64,000 bases of DNA from DASTHG01 sp035491895 (GTDB taxonomy: Bacteria > Gemmatimonadota > Gemmatimonadetes > Gemmatimonadales > GWC2-71-9): positions 69,178 to 133,177 of the forward strand of contig DATJJY010000094.1 in the NCBI GenBank assembly GCA_035491895.1, written 5' to 3'. A program made the position numbers and the translations under genes. Below are positions 58,100-64,000 of the stretch, one piece after another (position 1 is the stretch's first letter; each line of letters opens with the position of its first letter). The notes beneath the pieces were generated by a model. It made no database searches, was not told where the DNA came from, and was given only the letters and a program-made list of their open reading frames with translations.

Positions 58100-59640
58100 A
58101 GGTCGACCGAGTTCAGGGCCTCATCCTCGAGCTGGTCGGCGTAGTGTCCCTTGTTCATCGCGTTGACGAGGGCCCGGGCGCTCGCCTCCACGATGTCGGT
58201 GGAGGCGCCGTGACCGGACAGCGACTTGCCGTTCACCCGGGCCTGCAGCGAGACCTGGCCCAGGCTGTCGCGCCCCGGCGTTACCGACTGGATTGCAAGG
58301 TTCGTGACTTCGACCGGAAGGCCCACGATCTCGCTCACGGCCGCGAACGTCGCGGCGATCGGTCCATCCCCGGTCCCCGTCGCCTGCCGCTCGCCCCGCC
58401 ACGGTCCGGTCATCCGCACTTCGGCGGACGCCCCGACCGTCCCGCAGACCACCCGAAGGTGCGTGAACAGATAGCGCTCCGGCGCGTCGGGGAAGCCGTC
58501 GTGCACCAGCGCCAGCAGGTCCTCATCGAGGATCTCCCGCTTGCGGTCGGCGAGGGCGGTGAACTGGCCGTAGAGGCGCTCCAGCTCCGCCTCCTTGAGC
58601 TCGTAGCCCAGCTCGTGGAAGCGGCGCTCCAACGCGTGTCGCCCGGAGTGCTTGCCCAGGACGAGCGTGGAGCGGGGGACGCCCACCGTCTCCGGTTTCA
58701 TGATCTCGTAGGTGAGGCCCTTCTGGAGCATGCCGTGCTGATGGATCCCGGCCTCGTGGGCGAACGCGTTGCGCCCGACGATCGCCTTGTTGCGTTGCGG
58801 GTGGACGCCGGTGAGGTGTGAGAGCAGCCGGCTGGTGCGGTAGATCTCTTCCGTCGCGACGTTGCAGCGAAACCGTGCTACCGTCGGGCGCACGCGGCTC
58901 GCCATCACGATCTCTTCGAGCGCCGCGTTGCCGGCACGCTCGCCGATGCCGTTGATGGTGCACTCGACCTGACCTGCGCCCGCCTCGATCGCCGCGAGCG
59001 AATTCGCGACGGCGAGGCCGAGGTCGTCGTGACAGTGGCAGCTGAACACGACGCGGTCGGCGCCCGGGACACGGGTCCGCACCGTGCGAAACATCGCGCT
59101 GTACTCGGCCGGGAGTGCATAGCCCACCGTGTCGGGGAGGTTGATCGTCGTTGCCCCTGCGGCGATCGCGGCCTCGACAATGCGGCAGAGAAAGTCGACA
59201 TCGGTGCGACTCGCGTCCTCGGCCGAGAACTCCACGTCGTCGGTGTAGCGCCGGGCGTGGCGGACGGACTCCCGCGCTGCCGTGACGCACTCCTCGCGAT
59301 CGATCCGCAGCTTGTGCTCGAGGTGGATGTCCGAGGTCGCGATGAACACATGGATCCGGGGACGCTCGGCGGCCCGCAGCGCCTCGCCCGCCAGGTCGAT
59401 GTCCTTGGTCAGGCAGCGCGCCAGCGCCGCCAGCACGGGTCGCCGCACCTCGGCAACAATGTCTTTCACCCCGAGGTAATCGCCCTCCGACGCGGCGGGG
59501 AAGCCGGTCTCGATCACGTCCACGCCGAGCGCGTCCAGCTGCCGGGCGAGGCGGACCTTCTCCTCGGGGGTCATCATGTTGCCCGGCGCTTGCTCGCCGT
59601 CGCGGAGGGTGGTGTCGAAAACCAGGACATCGCGAACCAT
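58087..59640 (-). CDS. leuA: 2-Isopropylmalate synthase
   Basis: This 517-residue enzyme condenses 2-oxoisovalerate with acetyl-CoA. VLVFDTTLRDGEQAPGNMMT is the aldolase-family start with the catalytic Arg and Asp. ETGFPAASEGDYLGVKDIVA, SCHCHDDLGLAVANSLAAIE (metal-binding His-x-His) and GIGERAGNAALEEIVMASRV follow, and HQHGMLQKGLTYEIMKPETV is the end of the barrel. The C-terminal region (about 390-517; PTGDGPIAATFAAVSEIVGL-type) is the LeuA allosteric domain that binds leucine. It is the first gene of the leu/ilv operon, 47 bases after the attenuator terminator, with GGAG before the ATG. Confidence 0.96.
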   Translation of the reverse strand: MVRDVLVFDTTLRDGEQAPGNMMTPEEKVRLARQLDALGVDVIETGFPAASEGDYLGVKDIVAEVRRPVLAALARCLTKDIDLAGEALRAAERPRIHVFIATSDIHLEHKLRIDREECVTAARESVRHARRYTDDVEFSAEDASRTDVDFLCRIVEAAIAAGATTINLPDTVGYALPAEYSAMFRTVRTRVPGADRVVFSCHCHDDLGLAVANSLAAIEAGAGQVECTINGIGERAGNAALEEIVMASRVRPTVARFRCNVATEEIYRTSRLLSHLTGVHPQRNKAIVGRNAFAHEAGIHQHGMLQKGLTYEIMKPETVGVPRSTLVLGKHSGRHALERRFHELGYELKEAELERLYGQFTALADRKREILDEDLLALVHDGFPDAPERYLFTHLRVVCGTVGASAEVRMTGPWRGERQATGTGDGPIAATFAAVSEIVGLPVEVTNLAIQSVTPGRDSLGQVSLQARVNGKSLSGHGASTDIVEASARALVNAMNKGHYADQLEDEALNSVDLWGV

Positions 59641-59687
59641 GGTGTGCTCCGTCGCTCCCCTCGACTGGAGCGATGCAAATGGTGAGG

Positions 59688-59723
59688 AAACAAAAACGCC
59701 GCGGATCGAAGGGATCCGCGGCG
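59688..59723 (-). terminator. Attenuator terminator of the leu/ilv operon
   Basis: On the minus strand an 11-pair stem, CGCCGCGGATC/GATCCGCGGCG with a five-base loop, is followed by TTTTTGTTT, 47 bases before the leuA ATG. A copy of part of the 3' arm (CCGCGGCG, plus-strand 59782-59789) lies in the leader peptide gene and can pair with the terminator's 5' arm, forming the antiterminator. Confidence 0.88.
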
Positions 59724-59746
59724 TCGGCCAGTGACTCTCTGCTTTG

Positions 59747-59854
59747 TTACCTATTCAAGACGATGCTCTCGAGTCGTGACGCGCCGCGGTTCCCTGCTGG
59801 TCCAAGCAGGACCAGCAGCAGGAGGACGACCAGCAGCGCGACCGCGGTGAACAT
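59747..59854 (-). CDS. Leu/Val-rich leader peptide of the leu/ilv operon (attenuator)
   Basis: A 35-residue frame from ATG 59854, with GGGAGAGGG 8-16 bases upstream, reads MFTAVALLVVLLLLVLLGPA, then GNRGASRLESIVLNR and TAA. Residues 5-17 are almost only Leu and Val codons (8 Leu, 4 Val). A ten-pair pause hairpin (CTGCTGGTCC/GGACCAGCAG, 59794-59818) covers these codons. The CCGCGGCG antiterminator arm follows, then the terminator. Stalling at Leu or Val codons would open the pause hairpin region and favour readthrough into leuA. The composition could also be read as a one-helix membrane peptide, but the placement favours attenuation. Confidence 0.87.
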   Translation of the reverse strand: MFTAVALLVVLLLLVLLGPAGNRGASRLESIVLNR

Positions 59855-59899
59855 CGGTGTATCCCTCTCCCTGTTTGCGGAGGACGGCGTCGGCCAAGC

Positions 59900-59928
59900 A
59901 GGTTACGTGTTCTGTTTGGCGTTGTCAA
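59900..59928 (-). promoter_or_regulatory. Promoter of the leu/ilv operon
   Basis: TTGACA (59928-59923) and TAACCT (59905-59900) are separated by 17 bases and lie 46 bases before the leader ATG. The -35 is consensus; the -10 matches at three positions. This gives a leader of roughly 250 bases containing the leader peptide, pause hairpin and terminator. Confidence 0.65.
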
Positions 59929-60118
59929 CTCCGGGGAAAGCGGCCCGGTCGGATCTGCCGCGCGCAACTTCCTAACGGGCTGGCCCGACTCGCGTCGGGT
60001 GGCTCGACACGCGCGGGATCGGGTGATTTTCTCTACCGCCACCTCGGTCAGGCGCGACACCGCTCCGAAGCTGTGGAGTACCGGATCGAACAGCACGCCG
60101 CTAAGTTAGGGGCCTGCC

Positions 60119-60190
60119 GCCACCGTAGCTCAGTGGTAGAGCTCTCGATTCGTAATCGAGCGGTCGTCGGTTCAAGTCCGACCGGTGGCT
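60119..60190 (+). tRNA. tRNA-Thr (anticodon CGT)
   Basis: The 72 bases fold into a complete cloverleaf: acceptor GCCACCG/CGGTGGC with discriminator T, D-arm GCTC-AGTGGTA-GAGC, anticodon stem CTCGA/TCGAG with loop TTCGTAA, and T-arm GTCGG-TTCAAGT-CCGAC. The anticodon CGT reads threonine ACG codons. CCA is not encoded. It stands alone between the leu leader region and a small hypothetical gene; about 190 bases upstream hold no gene. Confidence 0.97.
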
Positions 60191-60248
60191 CTTGGAGAAC
60201 AACGACTTAGCCCGCCCGAGATCCTCGACGTAACCAGAGGAGCACACC

Positions 60249-60437
60249 ATGGCAGAGCCGATGAATGAGGCGGATCTGGTCACGATCGTGTCTGCCATCC
60301 TGCTGACTTCCGAGTACACGACGAAGGGTCCGACCGAGGCAGCGGGGATCAAGACCGCGGTTAATGCGGCCGTTGCGTTGCTCGATGAGGTCAGGACTCG
60401 TCCGAGGTTTCAGGGGTCGCTCAAGACAACGCCGTAG
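60249..60437 (+). CDS. Small hypothetical protein
   Basis: AGAGGAGCACACC precedes ATG 60249, a good ribosome site, which supports a real 62-residue gene. The sequence MAEPMNEADLVTIVSAILLT continues with SEYTTKGPTEAAGIKTAVNA and ends RTRPRFQGSLKTTP. It is probably two helices with a mildly hydrophobic centre and no signal. I do not recognise it. It lies 58 bases after the tRNA, and remnants of integrative elements often occur next to tRNA genes. However, nothing else here suggests an integrated element. Confidence 0.55.
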   Translation: MAEPMNEADLVTIVSAILLTSEYTTKGPTEAAGIKTAVNAAVALLDEVRTRPRFQGSLKTTP

Positions 60438-60517
60438 CGAGCTTTGCCCGCAGAACTCGGATAGATCGCCGCCGCCCACTCGCCTAGCCTTCCGTCACCA
60501 CTCTCGCGGAAGGCATC

Positions 60518-60988
60518 ATGCCCGCTTATCGAGTCATCGCGCTGGCGCAGGAGGTGGCGGACGCCGTACGCGCCACGCGGCTCTCCCCGTTCTCCTCCCA
60601 TCCCACGCACGTGGAGATCGCCCGGGGACACGGACCATGCCGGCTCTGCCTGCGTGCGTTCGCCGTCGGCGAAGACCGCCGCCTCCTCTTCACGCTCGAT
60701 CCGTTCGCCGGTCTCGAGCCGCTGCCCCTTCCGGGGCCGGTCTTCATTCATGAAGCGGCGTGCGCCCGGCACGCCGAGGATGCCGGGTTCCCCGAGGACA
60801 TCCGTACCCGGCAACTCACGATCCAGGCGTACGGAGCCGGACGGCGGCTCGTCGGGGAAGAATTCCTCCAGGACGGCAACGTGGATGCCGTGATCGACCG
60901 GCTGCTCGCACGACCGGACGTGCTGTACCTCCACGTCCGCGACACCGCGGCGGGGTGCTACGATTTCCGCGTCGAACGGGCCGCGTGA
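60518..60988 (+). CDS. DUF1203 family protein
   Basis: This 156-residue soluble protein starts MPAYRVIALAQEVADAVRAT. It contains the family pattern GHGPCRLCLRAFAVGEDRRL (a C-x-x-C pair that may bind metal), PGPVFIHEAACARHAEDAGF and YGAGRRLVGEEFLQDGNVDA, and ends VLYLHVRDTAAGCYDFRVER. Those are the landmarks of DUF1203, a family of unknown function around 150 residues long, so the gene is complete. Its stop is immediately followed by the stop of the TonB-receptor gene on the opposite strand, with no intervening base. Confidence 0.9.
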   Translation: MPAYRVIALAQEVADAVRATRLSPFSSHPTHVEIARGHGPCRLCLRAFAVGEDRRLLFTLDPFAGLEPLPLPGPVFIHEAACARHAEDAGFPEDIRTRQLTIQAYGAGRRLVGEEFLQDGNVDAVIDRLLARPDVLYLHVRDTAAGCYDFRVERAA

Positions 60989-63628
60989 TCAGTAATTGAA
61001 GCGGAGCGAGACCCCCATCGTGCGCGGCTGGTTGGTCAAATACCCGACGCGCGCCAGGTCGCCGCGCTCGCGATCCAGCGCGAGAAACGCGCGCGTATCG
61101 GTCAGGTTCGTCGCGAAGACGCCGGCCTCCCACCGGTCACGGGCGAGGCCGAGCCGCAGATTGACGATGCGGTACGCGGGCAGCAGCGGATCGAACGTGA
61201 AGGTGGACTGGGTCAGCGGCCCGCCGATCGTGTTCGGGGCGAACGCGTTCAGGTTCACGGTGCCGAACCCCGGCGCCTCGTCGTCGATCAGCGTGTAGCG
61301 CGACCCGGTGTACTGGAAGCTGCCGCTCAAGAACGCGCGCGATCCCGCTGTGACGAACCAACCATAGGTGGCGGCGCCACTGAACTGGACCTGCGGCACG
61401 CTGGGAAGGCGATTCCCTTCCTTGATCCCGGAGATGATGTTGCCGGCGCCGTCCTTGAGACTGGAGCGCAGCTTGCCGTTGTTGAACGCGGCGGACAGCG
61501 AGAAGTCCCAATGGTCGCTGGGCGCGAGGGTCACCTCCGCCTCCACCCCCTGGCTGCGTGCCTTCGGCGCGTTCAGGATGAGCCGCGACGTGCAGGACCC
61601 CGCCGTGATCGTCAGCTGGAGATCGGTGACTTCCATGTCGAACGCGGACAGGCTGACCGTGGCGCGGCCGGTCTGCGCCTTCACCCCCGCCTCGTAGTTC
61701 CAGGCGGTCTCGTCCTTCCACGAGTTGTGGCCGCTGAAGATGACCGAGTCCGCCGACGTGCACACCGGATAGTTGAGCGGATCGTTGATGCCGCCCAACC
61801 GGAACCCCTTGGACGCCTGAGCGTTGACGATGACCGCGTCCGACACCTTGTAGCTCGCGATGAAGCGCGGCGCCACGCCGTTGGCCGAGGTCTTGCCGGG
61901 CTGCGAAAGGAGGGCGGTGCCGTTGTCATTGTTGCCGAAGAAGCCGTCGAAGATCTGATCGCGCTGCTCGTGGAAGTTGTAGGAGCGAATGCCGGCGGTG
62001 AGATCGAGCCGCTCCCCCACGGGCACCGTTGCTTCGCCGAACGCCGCGGTCTGACGCAGGTAATAGTGCAGGTCGGACCAGAAAAGGTGGTCTTTCGGCG
62101 CGTCGATCCCCCGCGTGAAACCGTACGGCGCGCCGAAGATCGGCGCCGCGAGCGTGTCGAACCCCGCGATCAGCAGATCCTGGCCGTAGTGCCGGTGATT
62201 GCCGACGTAGAACCCGCCCACCACCCAGCGGAAGCGGTTGCGGCCACCGGACAGACGCACTTCCTGCGTGGCGACGTTGGTCTTGGTCGCGTCGTTCAGC
62301 CCCGCGTCGAGCGAGTAGATGTTCTCCGGCAGCCCGATGCTGCCGCCCAGGATGCTGGCGCTCAGCGCCCCGCCGTCGCGCACCACGAGGACGTTGCGGT
62401 GCGTCCAGGAGCTGACCGAGGTCAGGGTGACCCCGCCGAAGTCGTAGCGCAGGTTCAGATCGGCCAGCAGGAAGTCGTCGGTAAACGGCTCCGCCATCTG
62501 GGTGAACAGGCGACGCCCGCCCAGCGTCACCGCGGGACGCGAGGTCGTGTAGGGATTCGCGAGGATGTTGAACGTGTCGATGCGGTTCCAGCCGTTCATG
62601 CTCACCCGCTGAAACGCGAGCCGCGGCGTGACGGTCAGGCGACCGCCCGGGTTGAGGCGGAACGCCACCCGGGCGCCGCTGCGGGACCCGCTGTTGACGT
62701 TCTGGTCGACGCGCAAATTGGGCTGCACGGCGTCCATGTAGCCGCCCAGCTGATTGCTGTAGCCCACCACCCGGGCCGCGGCCCGCGCACCGAGCGGCAC
62801 GTTGAACCCGAGCTTGGCCTCGTTCCCCGCGCCACCGCCGTCGATCCAGCTCGCCTCCGTCTCGGCGAAGTTCTCGCGGACGCCCAACTCCGGTTGATTG
62901 CTGATGTAGCGCACCGTCCCGCCGAGCGAGCCCGCGCCGAACAGGGTCCCCTGGGGACCCCGCAGTACCTCCACGCGGGACATGTCGAACAGGTCGAGGT
63001 CCGGCGTGAACAGGGAGAGGGAGATCGGGACGTCGTCGAGGTAGGCGCCCACTTCTTCCTTCACCCCGGGCTGGTCGCGCGCGATCTGGCCCGAGGAGAC
63101 GCCCCGCATCGCCACCTGGCTCTGCCCGGGACCGAGGTTCTGCACGCTGAAGTCGGCCACGTTGGCCGCCACGGCCTCGATCGTTTCGGCGCCCCGCACG
63201 CGCAGCGCTTGCTGGGTTGGGGCGGCGATGGAGAACGGCACTTTGGCCAACTCCTGTTCGCGCAGCATCGCCGTGACGGTGACCGCCGCGAGCGTGAGCG
63301 GCTGCAGGTCGAAGTCGAGCGTCACCGCGCCGTCCGCGGTGACCTGCACGTTCGGGTTGGTCCGCGTGCGCAGACCGGGGAGCGACGCGGCAACCGTATA
63401 GGCGCCGGGCGCGAGGCCGGAGATGGAGTAGCTCCCGTCGCTGGTCGAGGTCGCGCGGGTGACGGCGCTCGTGGCCTGGTTCGTGGCCGTGACTCTGGCG
63501 CCTGACGCCGCGATGCCGCGGGCGCGGACCGTGCCGCTGATGCGACCGGTTTGGGCATCCATGGGTCTGCCGGACAGGCCGGCGACGAGAGCGGCGAAGG
63601 TGACGAACACAATTCGTGTGTGCACCAT
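60989..63628 (-). CDS. TonB-dependent outer-membrane receptor with N-terminal Ig-like extension
   Basis: This 879-residue receptor has a signal peptide (VFVTFAALVAGLSGRPMDAQ). A carboxypeptidase-regulatory-like domain follows at about 25-110 (TGRISGTVRARGIAASGARV, DGSYSISGLAPGAYTVAASL). The plug domain has QELAKVPFSIAAPTQQALRV, MRGVSSGQIARDQPG, YLDDVPISLSLFTPDLDLFD and VEVLRGPQGTLFGAGSLGGT, which are its signature elements. The 22-strand barrel follows with many aromatic strands and ends GVSLRFNY, the usual aromatic C-terminus. The ligand is unknown; the plug resembles the IutA/Fiu and sugar-receptor branches. No SusD-like partner is nearby. Confidence 0.95.
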   Translation of the reverse strand: MVHTRIVFVTFAALVAGLSGRPMDAQTGRISGTVRARGIAASGARVTATNQATSAVTRATSTSDGSYSISGLAPGAYTVAASLPGLRTRTNPNVQVTADGAVTLDFDLQPLTLAAVTVTAMLREQELAKVPFSIAAPTQQALRVRGAETIEAVAANVADFSVQNLGPGQSQVAMRGVSSGQIARDQPGVKEEVGAYLDDVPISLSLFTPDLDLFDMSRVEVLRGPQGTLFGAGSLGGTVRYISNQPELGVRENFAETEASWIDGGGAGNEAKLGFNVPLGARAAARVVGYSNQLGGYMDAVQPNLRVDQNVNSGSRSGARVAFRLNPGGRLTVTPRLAFQRVSMNGWNRIDTFNILANPYTTSRPAVTLGGRRLFTQMAEPFTDDFLLADLNLRYDFGGVTLTSVSSWTHRNVLVVRDGGALSASILGGSIGLPENIYSLDAGLNDATKTNVATQEVRLSGGRNRFRWVVGGFYVGNHRHYGQDLLIAGFDTLAAPIFGAPYGFTRGIDAPKDHLFWSDLHYYLRQTAAFGEATVPVGERLDLTAGIRSYNFHEQRDQIFDGFFGNNDNGTALLSQPGKTSANGVAPRFIASYKVSDAVIVNAQASKGFRLGGINDPLNYPVCTSADSVIFSGHNSWKDETAWNYEAGVKAQTGRATVSLSAFDMEVTDLQLTITAGSCTSRLILNAPKARSQGVEAEVTLAPSDHWDFSLSAAFNNGKLRSSLKDGAGNIISGIKEGNRLPSVPQVQFSGAATYGWFVTAGSRAFLSGSFQYTGSRYTLIDDEAPGFGTVNLNAFAPNTIGGPLTQSTFTFDPLLPAYRIVNLRLGLARDRWEAGVFATNLTDTRAFLALDRERGDLARVGYLTNQPRTMGVSLRFNY

Positions 63629-63821
63629 ACCCCCTGATCGAAGGAGAGCGTGCGACCCGTGACATCTGCGACAAAGGGTGGCCCGCCGTCACAGGCCACC
63701 CTTGTCGTCCTCATCCAGCCACTACATGGGATTCAAGACTGTACGACAGACGATATACGGTGATGTCGAGAGATGCGCAACTCCAAATGCTTCCCTTTTA
63801 CTTCGACAGGAGTTATCAGAA

Positions 63822-63850
63822 TTGACGCGGTGGTCCGTGAGCCGCATACT
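63822..63850 (+). promoter_or_regulatory. Promoter of the PadR gene
   Basis: TTGACG (63822-63827) and CATACT (63845-63850) are separated by 17 bases and lie 30 bases before the TTG start. A 12-base direct repeat, CTTCGACAGGAG, occurs at 63801 and 63860, flanking the promoter. It could be a regulator-binding or duplicated ribosome-site sequence. Confidence 0.55.
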
Positions 63851-63880
63851 ACTGTCTCCCTTCGACAGGAGACGCTCGCC

Positions 63881-64000
63881 TTGTCGCATACGGCGGAGGT
63901 CATGCAAGGCACGCTGGACGTGCTCATTCTCAAGGCGCTGGCGCTGGAACCGATGCACGGCTGGGGAATCACCAACCGACTGCAACGACTATCGCGGGAG
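63881..64000 (+). CDS. PadR-family transcriptional regulator (C-terminus beyond window)
   Basis: TTG 63881, with AGGAG about ten bases upstream, opens MSHTAEVMQGTLDVLILKAL and continues ALEPMHGWGITNRLQRLSRE to the window edge. The start of PadR proteins (Q-G-T-L-D-V-L-I-L-K-A-L followed by MHGWGI) is recognised; ATG 63902 is the alternative start but would lose the usual first six residues. PadR regulators are winged-helix repressors. In this phylum they are commonly followed by an ABC-permease gene, which would lie outside the window. About 40 codons are visible, so the rest of the domain cannot be assessed. Confidence 0.88.
   Translation, partial: MSHTAEVMQGTLDVLILKALALEPMHGWGITNRLQRLSRE

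Noticed and set aside
59747..59854. The leu leader as a one-helix membrane protein
   Set aside because: Hydrophobic composition fits, but the pause hairpin, repeated terminator arm and position directly before leuA are better explained by attenuation.
61511..63505. Long open frame (664 codons) antisense to the TonB receptor, and another on the minus strand in a second frame
   Set aside because: Both are composition artefacts of GC-rich DNA; the receptor's plug and barrel motifs are on the 60989-63628 frame.

Overview
The window is GC-rich, gene-dense bacterial chromosome with many 1-16 base gene overlaps. It most resembles a soil-type member of Gemmatimonadota. This is inferred from the mix of a serine/threonine kinase with PD40 repeats, secreted TolB-like/TPR proteins, a DUF5916 outer-membrane protein, a PadR regulator, a SusC-free TonB receptor and DUF2277. 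No rRNA or other direct marker confirms it. No CRISPR array, prophage or intact insertion sequence is visible.

Left third (1-31 kb) is accessory and housekeeping. It holds an EamA transporter cut by the window edge, DUF2277 and a DUF4198 protein. A split NHEJ-type pair follows (ATP-dependent ligase and stand-alone LigD polymerase domain). Then comes a translationally coupled operon running from a DUF5916 barrel through a beta-propeller lipoprotein and a Ser/Thr kinase to two tandem TolB-like/TPR proteins. Next are a degenerate retropepsin-like protein, an aminotransferase/FAD oxidoreductase pair, a MarR-GNAT fusion with a perfect palindromic operator, secreted PD40 and barrel proteins around a Fur-box-like site, and a class C serine hydrolase. 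The last part has NAD(P)-dependent oxidoreductases with decayed cupin and LysR neighbours, and a flippase/methyltransferase pair.

Centre (30.8-37.4 kb) is a heavy-metal efflux operon of the CusCBA type, preceded by a Met-rich lipoprotein and a small Cys/His-rich secreted protein.

Right half (37.5-59.9 kb) is a concentration of amino-acid biosynthesis. The threonine operon encodes two threonine-synthase-like enzymes, homoserine kinase, a ThiS/MoaD-like sulfur carrier, fused aspartokinase-homoserine dehydrogenase, and a propeller gene; asd is divergent. The phenylalanine operon encodes DAHP synthase, chorismate mutase, prephenate dehydratase and an E1-like/rhodanese sulfurtransferase. The branched-chain operon is leuA-ilvB-ilvN/C fusion-leuC-leuD-leuB, with ilvD convergent. 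The phenylalanine and branched-chain operons each begin with a short leader peptide rich in the end-product codons, followed by an alternative (antiterminator) arm and a strong intrinsic terminator. Both are textbook transcription attenuators, in a phylum where I know of no described examples.

The end (60-64 kb) has tRNA-Thr(CGT), two small proteins, a TonB-dependent receptor and the start of a PadR regulator.

Most notable: the two attenuators; an in-frame IlvN-IlvC fusion; a 20-bp perfect inverted repeat inserted in frame in ilvB; the sulfur carrier in the threonine operon with its probable activating enzyme in the phenylalanine operon; and operator-like palindromes at 19963 and 23942.
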